From: Erodium maritimum
Taxonomy: Eukaryota; Streptophyta; Magnoliopsida; Geraniales; Geraniaceae
Reading direction: 5' to 3'
Length of the DNA: 64,000 nucleotides
Assembly (NCBI GenBank): GCA_963921825.1
Contig: OY997588.1
Coordinates: forward strand, 6,028,001-6,092,000
Shown: one piece after another, positions 44,582 to 57,711 of the stretch
Position numbering within the stretch: position 1 is the first letter of the stretch
Layout: every line of letters starts with the position of its first letter
Notes under the pieces: generated by a model
Databases searched by the model: none
What the model saw: the letters and a program-made list of their open reading frames with translations, nothing else
What the model was told of the DNA's origin: nothing
Position numbers and translations under genes: made by a program

Positions 44582-46036
44582 ATGGCCAAGAAGCGAAAGC
44601 TCCGATCCTCCGACCCTGAAACTACCAAAACCGCCGAGGATCAACACAACCGGCCGGTTCAGGAAGAAGAGAAGCAGCCAACGGAACCAGAAACTCAGCT
44701 CGGCGACCAAGCCGAGGGTGCGGATGAGGCGATTGAAAACATGGCCGTAGACGAATCCAAAGAAGAGACCCACGAGGAGGTGGAGGAAGAAGTGGAAGAG
44801 GAGGTGGAGGAAGAGGTGGAAGAAGAAGAAGATGAGGAAGAGCAGGAAGGAGAGGAGCAAAATGAAACCCTAGAATCGTCCAAGGATGCCGCTAAGCAAC
44901 CCGAATCGAACGGATCTGGTGCAGGAAACTATTCAGAGCCCGACGACGAGCCCATCGAGAGCCTTCTGGAACCATTCTCGAAGGAGCAGCTGGTTGCTCT
45001 CCTGAAGAAGGCCGTCGGGAAATACCCAGATTTGATCGGTAGTGTCCGTGAAATTGCCGACGCTGAGCCTGCCCATCGGAAAATATTTGTGCACGGTCTT
45101 GGTTGGGACACCACGGCCGAAACCCTAAAATCTGAGTTCGGGAAGTATGGAGAGATCGAGGATTGCAAAGCCGTCACTGATAGGGTTTCTGGGAAATCCA
45201 AAGGTTATGCTTTTATTCTCTTTAAGCACAGGAGTGGCGCAAAGAGGGCGCTGAAGGAGCCCCAGAAGAAGATTGGGAACAGAACTACTTCTTGCCAGCT
45301 TGCCTCGGCAGGTCCGGTCCCTGCCCCACCGCCTACAGCGCCTCCTGTGTCAGAGTATACTCAGAGGAAAATCTTTGTCAGTAATGTATCTGCAGAGGTT
45401 GATCCAGGAAGGTTGTTGGAGTTTTTTAAGCAGTTTGGGGAGGTTGAGGATGGTCCATTAGGAATTGACAAGCAGTCTGGTAAGCCTAAAGGGTTTGCTT
45501 TGTTTGTCTACAAAACGGTAGAGAGTGCGAGGAAGGCATTGGAAGAGCCACACAAAGTTTTTGAAGGGCACACATTGCATTGCCAGAGGGCCATTGATGG
45601 TCCAAAACAGAACAAGCCTTTTGGTGCTGGTGGAGGTGGGAGCGGTGGTCATCACCACCATCAGCCACATTACCAGAGGAAAGAGAAGAACAAGTATCCA
45701 TCTGGTGGGGGAGGTCCTAGGCATTTGATGGCACCGCCTGGCCCTGCTGTGGGATTCAATCCTGGTGTAGCAGCACAGGCACTAAACCCTGCTCTTGGTC
45801 AGGCTCTGACTGCACTGCTTGCAACACAAGGAGCTGGAATGGGTTTTGGAAACCTGCTTGGAGGTCTTGGTGGTGCACCTGTAAATCAGGGAGTCCCTCC
45901 TGCAGGTTATGGCAATCAACCCAGTGGAGGCTATGTGAATCAACCAGGGATGCAAGGTGGGTACCAGAATCCACAAATGGGGCCTGGCAGTAGTAGGCCT
46001 CCTCAAGGTGGTGGTCCACCATACATGGGTCATTAG
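44582..46036 (+). CDS. UBA2A: UBP1-associated protein 2 (UBA2A-like) RNA-binding protein
   Basis: A single-exon coding region of 484 residues. It begins with a basic nuclear-localisation-like MAKKRKLR. Residues about 61-92 form a very acidic tract built from VEEE repeats. Two RRMs follow: about 166-241 (RKIFVHGLGWDT ... GKSKGYAFILFK) and about 262-338 (RKIFVSNVSAEV ... GKPKGFALFVYK). The C-terminus is Gly/Pro/Gln-rich with an HHHH run. This is the architecture of plant UBA2 proteins, nuclear hnRNP-like factors that bind U-rich 3' UTRs and act with UBP1 in mRNA stabilisation and ABA or wound responses. Intact coding sequence in one exon and introns in the 3' UTR are both known for this family. 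Confidence 0.94.
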   Translation: MAKKRKLRSSDPETTKTAEDQHNRPVQEEEKQPTEPETQLGDQAEGADEAIENMAVDESKEETHEEVEEEVEEEVEEEVEEEEDEEEQEGEEQNETLESSKDAAKQPESNGSGAGNYSEPDDEPIESLLEPFSKEQLVALLKKAVGKYPDLIGSVREIADAEPAHRKIFVHGLGWDTTAETLKSEFGKYGEIEDCKAVTDRVSGKSKGYAFILFKHRSGAKRALKEPQKKIGNRTTSCQLASAGPVPAPPPTAPPVSEYTQRKIFVSNVSAEVDPGRLLEFFKQFGEVEDGPLGIDKQSGKPKGFALFVYKTVESARKALEEPHKVFEGHTLHCQRAIDGPKQNKPFGAGGGGSGGHHHHQPHYQRKEKNKYPSGGGGPRHLMAPPGPAVGFNPGVAAQALNPALGQALTALLATQGAGMGFGNLLGGLGGAPVNQGVPPAGYGNQPSGGYVNQPGMQGGYQNPQMGPGSSRPPQGGGPPYMGH

Positions 46037-48000
46037 GAGAGTCTTTCAGGTATACTAAATTGAAGATTTTTCAATTTATATCGTGTATACTATGCTTGTC
46101 CAGTGTGTATGTGTTCTTCTACTGTTAATAGTAATGCAAATATGATAGGTAACTAGAGCCATACTGTACAGTGTATTTTGGAGTTGTCATACTGACACAG
46201 CTTCTGCCTTTACCAAGAAAGTAGGTTTTTAACTAAAATACTCGCCTAAAATGGTTTGAGATTGCCTTTTATTGATGGCATCAACATGCCACCGGTAAAA
46301 ATACTTGTTGCAAAAACGATTTCTAAAATGTCTTTTCTTTAGAGAAGTTAGTATCCTTTATACGATGATAGCTTAACTTGCTAGTCAGCTAAAAAAATTA
46401 AACTCCATGACCAGCATCTTTATATAAGTAACACCCCTTACAAATAGTTCAGGTGAGTGCTTGCTTCTAGGTACACAAGGCAATGAATTGCCTCCGAATG
46501 GAGTCTCTTTTTCTATCTGTTATTTACATGGCACAACTTAGGTGAATTTAGTTTGGAATACTCCAGTAGCTACAAAGTAATGCATGTAAAAGAACATTTG
46601 ATTTGTTAACCTTAATGGTTCTTTTTTGCTTAGTTTTTCTACAAGTAATCTTGTAATTGATTTATACTATTTAAATCTGAATTGTTATGCCATTTTGTGT
46701 GTGTGTTTTTTTTTTTTTGGATTTTTCAATTGCAAGATGTTTGATTAGGGTTTTAGTCCTATAATTGCGGATTCATTAGGTAATAGATTCATTTGAATGC
46801 GTTTTCATATTTGTAAATTTAATTATGAGGTTCACGCGTGATTCATTTTATGCCTATGAATCATCTTATTGCATAATGTAAATGCATCTTCTCAATTTTC
46901 AGGAAAACCACCTAACCCTTTACATTTGAATTTTATGCTTGTATAAAATGTGTTATAAATTTCCAGCTAGTACACTATTAAGATTGTTGATAACAGTTTG
47001 AGAAGAATTATCTTGTTTTGTATATGTTGGTATGAGTTTCCCGATTCCATTTTTTTAAATTTCTTCCGTACTGTAAATTCTTTCGAAATTATCTGTTTTA
47101 CGCTTTTATGTATTTATTGTGCAGATTGCCAATAGACGTATCAGTCATTTCTTTTTGGCATCTGGTGATTCTTCTGAAGTTCGGGCACTCTTGCAAACGA
47201 AGTCTTTAAAATTGTATTGAAAAGTTACTGTTGCCCAGTAAAAGACCAGACTCTTAAACATGTATCGTTTTTCTATTGAAGTACTTTTTACCCCTATCCA
47301 TGTTTTAAAAACAATTTAGTATTTCAGTTCTAGTATTTTGTTAATTCAAAAATGTTGAGGAACCTGTAACTTTTAACTTTCAAGCCCTTGTCCTTTCAGG
47401 ATTTTGTGTTACTGAAGGTTCTAAAAGTTTTCTCCGAACTGTTCAATGAATTATGGTTACTTTGCTTTCTGGAATAAAGTAGCACTTCTAATATGACATG
47501 GGTTAAAACCTTTTTCTTGTAATTTCTATATTTGTTGCATTCAGTTTGATTGTTTTATTGTATCTACATTGCTTAATTTTTGCTGCTTTGTCATTGTTTT
47601 CTGCTCTTTTCTTGCTATAGCTATGTAGAATTGTACAGTTGTGATCCAAGGTGCTGCTTATCTCAGGTTATCCATTTCCAGTGATAATACCTATTGCAGG
47701 TATGCCATACATGTCTAGCATACGTAGCTTTAAGAACAATGCATGTACACTTGTTTTTTCAACTTCTTTTCTATACCACAGGTTTTGGGGGCTTTGTTTA
47801 TGGAACTGCATATTAAATCTTCTAGTTTGCATAAATAGACTCAATAGTAGTTTGTTTTTTGTTTATTGGATCTGAACATTGTTCAACAGAAGTGTTTTTT
47901 TTCTTTCAAAAAAAGTAAATATTCCATTGAATATCCATTAGAAAGAGGGAGTCTTTCTATGAAAAGAAGTTATGCAGTTATCTTCTGTATCTTAATTCTT
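46037..48000 (+). other. UBA2 3' UTR region with probable introns
   Basis: Only 13 bases after the stop codon is a good donor, TTTCAG|GTATAC (exon end at 46049). Candidate acceptors follow at TTATTGTGCAG|ATTGCC (about 47124), CCTTTCAG|GATTTTG (about 47400) and CTTGCTATAG|CTATG (about 47620). The T-rich sequence between has no coding potential. UBA2 genes are known to carry alternatively spliced 3' UTR introns, so these are likely part of the transcript. Exact ends cannot be set without RNA data. Confidence 0.55.
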
Positions 48001-49858
48001 GAGCATTACTTGTTCTAGTTGAGTTTCCTATAACATAACTTAGCATTTGATATATACAAGTAATAGGAACTGCACATATAACTGTTTTAAGTAGTTGGTT
48101 TCATAGTATACCGTGGTGCCATGTTGATGGCATTTCCTAGCTAGCAATGATCATTTGAGATGAACGGGTGACTTTCCCTTCTGACCTCCGAAGTAAGAAG
48201 CTGATCCTAGTGGTGCTGTTAATGGATGTTTCTGTTGAAATTAATGGTGGTTTTTATTTCATATTAAGAGCAAGTTATCCTAACTTCTTCGAATGTTGAT
48301 CTTAAATGCTGGATTTCAAATTCGTTGTAGCCAAGTTGTGCATGATGCTGTCTTGAGTTTTCTTTTGTATTAGCTATGATGGTTAGTTGTGAAATTGCCT
48401 GCAAATAGGTCTGGAGTCTCAAGTAATTATGTGTTTTATGAATGTGATAAACAACAAAACAGAAGGTTGAGATAAACATGTTTTATCAATGATTATCAAG
48501 TGCCCTGTTGTATAAAAATCTTGTCTAATGGTCAGCTTGTTTCATTTCGGCTGTTAAAAGGAGAAATTAAGTAATTTGGTCGTCTATAAAAGATGTCTTC
48601 ACATGGTTCTAGTTTGTTAAATTATGAGTATTAGGTTGTTTCTTTATGATTGAGGCTCCCAAGAGTTATGATTGGTCGTTTCAAAAAACGTCCAATCACT
48701 GGATATCGATTTTCAATGATGAATGTCTAACCCCTGCCTGGCGATCCCAAATCCAAGTGAAACAGACTACATTTCACAGCATAGTGCTTTTGTTTCATCT
48801 CTTGAACCCCGCCTTAAAAACTCCTATAGGTTATTTTTTTTATTTACAGCAAAATAATTGTACTCATGCAAAGCCCGACTCCTATCGCCTGAATCTCTGA
48901 TTCCAAGAATTAAGTTTTCTGAGCAGCGGACTAATCCAAGTGGGCGACTACGATCAGATCTATCACCCGCGATCTCTGATTCCAAGAATGTAAGTTTTCT
49001 GAGCAGTATGACCTCAAGGAGGTGAGAGCTTTCTGAGCAATAGGCTAAACAAAACGGGCACTCCTTTTAAGCCAAACCCCGAGAATGAACAGAAACTCCT
49101 TTGTGCTTTGATGTTGGTTTTGTAACAAATCGGGCACTCCTTTTAAGCCAAAGCCCGAGAATGAACAGAAACTCCTTTGTGCTTTGATGTTGGTTTTGTA
49201 GCCCCTAATTCAACCCCACATCCAAGGAGGAAATGCATCTCACGTTTCTCCTGATTAACCGCCCAGATGAAAATGCTAAGGTTGCTAGTTTTATAGCGTT
49301 CTTGAATATGTACGGCGAAACTGTTGACCACAGGAGCAAAAAAGCTTGAGGTTCACCAACAATAATATGGACATAACCGTGAAATCAGTCCAGACTCGTA
49401 CTCAGGCTTTTGTATTTTCAGATGTTGACCAAACCGGTAACAGATCTTGCAGAATCATTCAAACATATTCAAGGTTAGGAACTCTAGGCACTCAAAACCC
49501 CTCTTTAACAATGTGGTCAAGCAAAATTCATTGTCGAACCACCCAAAAAATTATACCCTTATTATCAGGGGCCTAAACCATACATAAAATAAATTTACCA
49601 AGCAATTGGAGGGATGAAAATAGAAGAAACCAAACATGATAACGACAAAGCCATGCCACCTTAGGCTATTAAGTTAACAAGTTCGCTCCACAAGAGCCAC
49701 TAAACAAACCCTTAACAAGGGGTCCCAAAAGTATAGCCACAAGTCAGGAAAGTCATAACATACGGCAAAATGGCCCAAGTCATTACACACCAAAACTATA
49801 CACAAGTCATACCATCCTAGGACAGTAGGACTAGTCAGGTCATTTCAGGATCACTTAA
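48001..49858. other. Convergent spacer between UBA2 and AGO4-like, with local duplications
   Basis: No gene is recognised. Two local tandem duplications are present: words ATCTCTGATTCCAAGAAT and AAGTTTTCTGAGCAG at about 48893 and 48970, and the 76-bp duplication at 49055-49201. The minus strand around 48910-49020 carries CTCTCACCTCCTTGAGG and CGCCCACTTGGATTAGTCC, similar to SINE-like text in the MYB leader. The final 200-250 bases are the probable 3' UTR of the Argonaute gene. Confidence 0.45.
49055..49201. repeat. Two-copy 76-bp tandem duplication
   Basis: CGGGCACTCCTTTTAAGCCA starts at both 49055 and 49131, and the following sequence through TGATGTTGGTTTTGTA is the same except for one base. 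A recent duplication in noncoding DNA. Confidence 0.9.
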
Positions 49859-52800
49859 CTAGCAGAAGAACATGGAGTTCGCAACTTTCTCCTTCAGGCG
49901 GGGGAGCTGGGCAACAGGAACAGGCCCAGCTGTTGTTACAGCTCCACGCTGCGACGATGTCTCTGATGTATCTTCAAACTTCATAAACTGTCCCATTTGG
50001 GACGCTGCCAGATGGGCGTAGCATATGGGAGCAACTGCAACAAGGGAACAAATACAAGTTCACTCAAATCTTGAAATCGCACAGCATAGAGTATATCTCA
50101 TACAACATAAGTTTGCTTCAAAAACCGAGGAGGAACTTACCAACAGAAATTGCAGTTGTGCTTCTCTGGTAGCTGCAAGAACAGAACAGTGGCATTAGCA
50201 ACAAAGGAACCGCAACTTGTAATAAGTGGAAATATTAGCTTCATTATCTACTTACACATAAGATAAAGAGTGCACAAATTCTTGCAGATCATCTGGTGAA
50301 AAACCAACTTCATCCATCAGCACATGGTAATGGGTCGGCCTGGTTGTTCCCTAAGAAAACAAATCATAATCAACATTGTTAGAACAGTTATGTATCACTT
50401 ACTCAACATGTGGTTTGCACTGACATAGCCCGTATGAAATGGGTGACAACTTCACAACACTTAGATATTATATCAGTATGATTTGCATTGTCGTCTATTC
50501 AAAGTATAAATAAATAAACCCTCATTTATAATTAAATATCACTATAATAATAGATAGATTCGGCTTTCCCAAAAATAAATTGAAAAGAAAAGATACTACG
50601 AAAAACTTCCAAAAATAAACAAGTATTTAGCTATCATATGCCAGAAACCGAGAATACTTGCATACCGACTCCTATCATTTGGAGATAAAAAACGGATGTA
50701 AAATTTAAACAGAGAGACAGGTACATGAAGCTACTCACAATCATGCCAGCCTGGGCACAGAGGTAGAAATCATTATTCCTTGGATGACACACTTTGTTGT
50801 CAATAACCGTTCCTGCAAAAGCCAAAAACTAGTTATACAGATATCTTGTCACTGTACTATGCCTTATACAAGAGATGAGGTAGTATAGTATACCAGGTGG
50901 GACATTATCTGGAGATCCAGGCTGGAAGAACTTTGTATGGTGGTTCTTCTGAGCAACAATTACCATGAATTTGGGATTCCAAGTCTCATCAAGAAATTTG
51001 CAGGCCTGAAATTTGGCATCACAAAGTTCATGAACTAACCCAGACAAAAAATACCACTTACAGTCTCAAAATGATAATATATATGAAAGAAAGAATGAAC
51101 TTGAAAAAACCTCGATGATTTGATCTAGTTCAATGTTTAAAACTTGGTTAAACTGTGACTCGCTGACACCATCCCTGCAATGTATAAAACAGAACATGAG
51201 CAGATGAAATCTTAAATAACTGTATAACAAGCATATATAATTATATATGTTTAGTAGAAGACCAGTTTCCAGGATTGAGGGTGAAATGAAAATAAATTTG
51301 ACATTTCTCTAGTTTTAAGTTTTCTTTTTTAATAGCTCACTATTCAATGTAATAAATAACGTTAATTACAAGGGCAATGAATTATACTTAATGGGCCAGA
51401 ACGTTACAAATAGAGTGGAACATACCGAAATATGATGATCTGATCAGGCTTTCTTTTCCCAGAACTGGTATAAAAGTCAATCAAAAGCTCCCTACACAAG
51501 TAGAAAATCAATTAGTAGAATGATGGAAGACAAAGAACACGAGGAAGACAAATGCTTGGTAAAACGGTTCAAGATAACTACTCACCTCATTATGCCATCA
51601 TCTTCTGTATCTGACACTTTTTTGAACAGTGAATCAATCATCTCAACCTTGGGGGATTGTGTGCGGACAGAAGCCCTATAACGAGAGATGGACGGCCACT
51701 GCCTAGAACTCACCACCTATCAATCAAATCAACAATTAGAATCTAAATACACAGATTATGCAATCAAATAAGTGTAATAGAAGGTCTGTTACAGCAGCAA
51801 TTGATGGAACATCAGACATGCCAGGAGATCCGTGTGAAACATCCATCCCAAGGATGATTGTAGGAACCTTTGAAATCATGGGCATGTTAGGAGTGAGTTC
51901 AATCGCCAGCATAGAATTCAGACCACCGAGCTGCATATCAAATAAACATATTAAAATAAAGCACACCACAGAACCAAGAAAATGAACATATACCCAATTA
52001 CTCATAGACTAGAAGCTAAAATCAGACTGTACTAAGGCTTCACCTTAGCATTGATCTTCAGAAGAACATTGGTCAGATATTGGTCATTGACCCTAGTAGG
52101 AGCAATGCATTGAGTTACAATCCCATGCTCAGCAAGATTCTTACGTTTCCAGGGGCCTAACATGAGGATTTGGATATTATTAGACATCAAATACTAAAGT
52201 GGAGGAAGAAGAAAACAAAAGGATAGATCAGGTAACTCACCATAGAGATCAGAGTTTTTCCTCTCAGGAAGTAAGCAGAGAAGAAATTGTGGGGCCCCGG
52301 GGAGTTTGGACTGTATATCATCAAACATTTTTTCCACTCTAACCATCGGCGGGGCACGCCTACATTGTGGAGCCTCTTCAAAAACATCAAAAGGTTCCTC
52401 CACATGCTAATGGATAAGAAACAAAAACAGTCAGTACTCGGTTATATAAGTTACAGTCAACTTACAATGTCAGAGAACTTACAATCCCTTTCATCCCGCC
52501 GCATTTGATCAAATCACGAACCAGTCCTCGTATGTCACATCGTGCAGAAAAATTCACAACAGCCCATTTTTCTATCTTTGAAGGATTTACTAATTGCTGG
52601 ATGAGAACACCAAGTTCAATGTGAGAATCACTAAACAAGACACTGCCAGTTGGAAAAATAAGGTCGTAGAATTAAATAATCACCTTATTGTTGAAATTCC
52701 ATCTCCCATTCCTAGGGAAAAAATCTTCCCCATTCCCAACTTTCAACTATTCAGAAACAAAAGAATATTGTCATAAAACAATACTGACAGCACTTGTATA

Positions 52801-55031
52801 GGGAAGGCCAATAGTACAGGCAAGATAAATACCCTTGGTGCTGGAAGCACACGACCCTCCACTTGAGTAAAGTTCGGACTGATTGTAATGCCAGATGAGC
52901 GTAGCAAGCGCTCTGCTTCATAGTTGCTGGTTTTCAAAGCCTGCAAGAACACAATCCTATAAAATTCAAGTCCTGAATAATAGTGATATTAATCAAGTGT
53001 TCAACAGAGAACCCTACATCAGATAGCACGCGCATCCTTTCTTGAGGTTTTTGTCTTGACTTCTCCACGAGTGAAGATCTTTGGAATGTAGATAGTGCCT
53101 TCGTATAACGTTGCAGGGAAACCAAAGAACAAAGCTGCAAAAGAGGAAAACACAGAATGGTAAAATGAGAACCGGTTAACAAATGTAGTTATTTAATTAA
53201 GCAAAATATAAACACAATGTGAATTCACCTCGATTGGAAAAAAAGTAGGACGCTTTGGCTTCCCAACATTAATGCATGGCAAATTTTCAGAATAGCGCAA
53301 GTCTATTTTCCGGTGATTTACAAAATAATCATACACAGTCACTTCAACCATCTCGATTTCACCATTCTCACCTTTCTGCCTAAGGGAGAACCTATTACAG
53401 GCACCGACAATATTTATTAGACATGAATTACAAATCGGAAAGTTCATGGCATAGAATTATTGACCGATTTTGGCGAACATAAAGGAATGTGGAAACATTA
53501 ATACGTAAACAGTACATACTCTTGCTCCTTGCAAGACTTCTCACTCAGTCCGGTAATCTTGAACTCAGTATTAGCAGGACTTGTCTTAATCCTGAGATTT
53601 TTCAGCATCCGTTTAGCCTGTATATTAAAAAGGGAGAATGTGTCAAAGGACAGTATAAAAAAAAGATAGTATAGCATATAAATACCAAAATGAAATTCAC
53701 CTTGGCCCAGTCAAGTGAGAATGGATCCCGGGCATTCTGATTTGCAATAAGGAAATCTACAACCGGCCCAGGCTGTACTATCATAGTCGTTGAAACATCT
53801 GAAATGCAACAATTACAGGATGAGCAAGTACATAAGACCACAAAAAAATGGTTGACAGACAAGGACAACAAACCGTACCAACATTCAGGGACAGGCCTCC
53901 CTGGGTGGTCCTAAAACTTGAATGAAAACCTCTGCAACCAACTACACCGCCCCCTAGGTCCACAAAATTTTTTGCATCGTTATGGAAGAATGACTGACGA
54001 ACAAGGAGGCAACCTCTGCAATAGTCCAGGTAGGTACGTGTTAGGCTTGAAATCTTCATGAAGAAGGCCAGAGTAGAGATAATATAATATATTGTCCACT
54101 CACTGTTTAGCAGCATGCTGCCTCAATATGATATCCAGAACTCTGAGGGCTTCTTGGGAGTTCTCAGATTCCTGACCTCGCAAAGCATTTGCAATGGCCT
54201 GCATTGGAATTTTTGCGGCAAAGGTTATCTCCACTTTATATGACTTTGAATGAAACGGACGCCTCATTCTCTTGCTGTCATTTCCATTAGGACTCCCAGG
54301 TGCATCTCGATTTCCATTTCCATTAACCCTACAAATACAATACAAGCATAGCAAATCACTTTAGTAGCAGTGTTAAAGTAGATAAAACAGAAGATAGGAT
54401 AGATTCAAGCATATGCAAAATTTACTTATTTGAGGAAATATCTTCAAGCACAACAGTAAACTCAAGTTTATTGCGAGGCAACGGCCCAATTGTAAATAAA
54501 CTCTTTTCCCCATCGTAAGCAAAGTCTTTTCCAGCTAATTCAGTATCATAGGTTTCTTGCACTCTGTCAATCACTTTTCGTCCCACGCCCTTGGCATCAA
54601 CAGGTGTACCATCTTCATAAAAGAGAGCAACCTGATTGAATGACGCAAATGAAAAATAAATTTAATGAACAAATTTCCTACAAAACTTCGGAATCACAGT
54701 TTTTGATCCAAAATCAATGAAAGGTTGGAATAGCCAATAAAGTAAATGAAAAACTTACACTGTAATGGAAAAAATAGCCTTCCACATTAGCAACATTAAC
54801 TTTAAAGTGATTGGTCAGCAGTGATATCTTCTGTCCCTTGGACGCAAGGCCACGCCTAGCAATTGGAAGTCGAGTGACCTTTTTCTTAACTGGCTCGAGA
54901 GGAGCCTCTGTTTCCGCACGAACTGGTACTACATCAGCCGGGATGATAGGTGGTGGCGGTGGCAAAGCATCGTCAGCACCATTTCCATTACCATTAGTAT
55001 TTCCCTTTGCATCACCCTCCAAAGAATCCAT
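49859..55031 (-). CDS. AGO4: ARGONAUTE protein, AGO4 clade
   Basis: Twenty-two coding exons are readable on the minus strand, the first at 54759-55031 and the last ending with TAG at 49859-49861. The order matches AGO4 throughout: an Asn/Gly-rich start (MDSLEGDAKGNTNG), ALPPPPPIIP, the N domain (TNHFKVNVANVEGYFFHYS), the DUF1785/L1 part (GCRGFHSSFRTTQGG), PAZ (PGPVVDFLIANQNARDPFSL, CINVGKPKRPTFFP), QRYTKALSTFQRSSLVEKSR, MID and PIWI. The slicer tetrad appears intact: GMDVSHGSPG, the glutamate of DTEDDGIM, FRDGVSESQF and PICYAHLA; the end is LKEKVANSMFFC. AGO4-clade proteins bind 24-nt siRNAs and direct RNA-directed DNA methylation in the nucleus. AGO9 and AGO6 are the close alternatives; AGO4 is preferred on overall match from memory only. 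Confidence 0.93.
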
Positions 55032-56470
55032 GTCAGAACCTGAACTTACAAAACTGAAGCATATGGAAAGAAAGAATATAACCTTTCAGTTCATCAATTC
55101 CAATATCAACATATTGCAAATCAACCAGCATTTCACTCATCCCAGCATCTAGATGGAATATACAAACTTTCACAGCTAAGATATGAAGTGTGTGAATCAT
55201 AAATCATGTTTTATAACACATAAGCAACCAATAAAAGACTAGCAAGAAAATTATCATGCCAATTTAAAATGAGTGAAGTACAAGAGTAGGTAGTATCAAA
55301 TATCAATAATAAAGGATATAAAAGCTGAAGCAAAGGCAAAAACACAAAAGTAGATTCATAAATAGGAACTAAGTTGTTGACTCATCACCAGAAGAAAAAA
55401 AACAACCAGCTTTCCCAAAAAAAAAACAAAAAACAAAAAACAATCAGAGCTGAAACATTTGAGATTCCCTTAAGACCAGACTTCTGCAGCAATTTACAGA
55501 GCACAAGCAAAAACTTAAAATCCAACTGTACAAGTTACTGTAAGTTAAAAGCACAAGCAAAACAAAACAATGCCATCTCCATATCCACAAAAAAAAATCC
55601 CTTCCTCCCTTAGCAGGAAAAAACTTGGAACCCAGTAGCTATTCCAAACACCAACCAATATCCATTAAGAAGACAGCTACACTGCCACAAACATCCTTGT
55701 GTGCCAATAACAAAAAATTCAAAACCCATAACCATGTCAAACATTTAGTCAAGCCAACAAACAACACAGCCTATGTAGTGCCAACACAAACCAAATAAAA
55801 CCATCATGTCAGTGTTCTTCAAAAGCAGATCATCAAAAACTAAATTAAGCCATGAAAATCTCACATGCAAGCTCTAAAAACACACAATCATGGATCATTA
55901 AACACAATCACCAGCAAAAACATAGGCATAATAGCAGATCAAGCCAAAACACCCAGATAAAAAAAACACCTACAACAAATCGAAACAATAAAACGCCATA
56001 CTAAAGGGTCATGCTCAAAATACACACAAAAGGGTCAACAAAACCTAAATTAACCGCTTGATTTCGAAAAGTACCAAACAATGATGCGACGTACGAGAAA
56101 AATCAAAACTTTACAGCACACACAGAACAATCCGTACAGTAGAAAATCGATTCTAAACAATAAAAACACAATAAACCCACAAAATTGTAAATTGTTCACT
56201 ACAACAACCACACACTCCACCAAAAATCCATTTACAGCAAAATCAAGCTACGTAAACTCTGATCAAGCACGAAACGAAACAGCATTGCAACGACTCAAGC
56301 CCCAAACAGCAAAACAATTTCCAGGAAACGAAAACACTCACAAAAACACCAAAATCGAGCCATGGACAAGAGGTCGGAACAGAAACTTCACCTGAGAACC
56401 AGAGCGAGAGCCGAGTGAAACCCTAGAAGAGACAGGACAGAGAGAGGGACGACTCTCAACGCATATATAT
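55032..56470 (-). other. AGO4-like 5' UTR, leader intron and core promoter
   Basis: A donor TTCTCAG|GTGAAG at about 56391 and an acceptor just upstream of the ATG (TTTTGTAAG or GTAAGTTCAG, 55032-55050) define a probable leader intron of about 1.3 kb that is A-rich on the plus strand. The leader exon (about 56393-56455) contains CTAGGGTTTC, a telo-box, and GATATATATGCG at about 56460-56471 could be the TATA box. The arrangement is inferred from splice consensus. Confidence 0.55.
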
Positions 56471-57432
56471 CTCTTTCTTAAAATTCGCTGATTTTCCTTG
56501 ATCTTATAACAGTGTAGAGTCGAGGTTAGCGACTGGCCGCGAGTACGAATAAGAAGCGAGTACGTGGTGAACCAACGAGAGAGTTTGGTGAGAGTACGAA
56601 TACAAAGCGAGTGGGTGTGAGTTCATCAGACCTAAGTGGTAAAAAAACAGTACCAGTGACACTGACCACACTCGCGTGTCTAACGACCTTCCGTTAACGT
56701 CTGTTCTAGACTTCTAGGGGTATTATGGTCATTTGGAGTCTCTGGAACCGGTTGTTATGTCACACCTCGTTTCCCTCGTGAGGTGTGAGGTGACTGTCTC
56801 TGAAACTATCAATGCGTTAAATGACGTGCACGCCCTCACGCGTGGATTTCGGGGTTTGTTCCGTGACGGAGGGAAGGTTGTAATTTTGGGGAGAGTGTGG
56901 GGGTGAAAAGGTAAAAGAGGCTGGGCCAGTTCGGTGCCTTTTAAAAGCCTGATTAAGTGAGGAGATGCCCCGTGGGACCTATTGGAGTTCGAAATTTAAG
57001 TCAGATTGATTGCGTGGCCGCTCGTACTGTGCCTGTGACATGTGTTGGTCACAGCCGCTGTGAGTCTAGTTTTGTCTAGGGAAAATCCTAAACCTCGGTT
57101 TTTTAAGTGTGGATATACTTGCAGTAATTATGGGATTCTTTTTTAAGAATAACCGGGATTTCTTTGATAAACGAAACCGCTACTTGTATAACAAACTTCT
57201 AGTTTAAAAATCGACCATCTATCACTATATCAAATCAGTTTTGATATGATATGATACGAAATTTGTGAACATGGCTTAAGCAAGATCGAAAGGGGATTAA
57301 AAATTGGTATTTTGGATATGATTTTTCGATCTTTTGATTCAGATGATAATGGACGTTGTCTGTGAATCTTGTCTTTCCGTTTTTAATTTAGGAATTAATG
57401 GTTTTGTGATAATTTTTCGAGGATTAAGATCA
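56471..57432. other. Upstream region of the AGO4-like gene
   Basis: Moderate-GC spacer with CACGCGTGG (about 56838), ACTCGCGTG (about 56670) and GGGCCAG words. No gene or clear element was recognised. Confidence 0.4.
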
Positions 57433-57711
57433 GAGCATCCACAGTGTTAATAGTCAGCAAATTGTGGTAAGACTGACTGTTAGAATATTAAATTAATATT
57501 TTCAGCCTTGCAGTCAGCACTCCTGTAATGCTAGCTTGTTCGTGGTATTTTTCTTCACAAATTTCTCTCTGCCGGTGGTAAGCGCTAGCTCTGAGCTTAC
57601 CACATCCTCTTACCACCAACAATTTTTAAATGATTTATCTCTTACCTTTTGTTTTCTCTCTCTTCCTTTTGTGCTTATCACCAGCTACCAGCCCATGCAT
57701 TGTAGATGCTC
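57433..57711. mobile_element. Tourist-like MITE
   Basis: A 279-bp element with ends GAGCATCCACAGTG and CATTGTAGATGCTC, an inverted pair matching the PIF/Harbinger-type termini at 41229-43099 and 23230-23435. The flanking trinucleotides are TCA on the left and TTA on the right, one mismatch from the expected TTA duplication, so it is somewhat older. Noncoding. Confidence 0.7.

Noticed and set aside
44519-44883. Antisense open frames opposite the start of UBA2
   Set aside because: These are mirror frames of the acidic Glu-repeat tract, giving Leu/Phe- or Ser-rich strings. Family conservation is on the plus strand.
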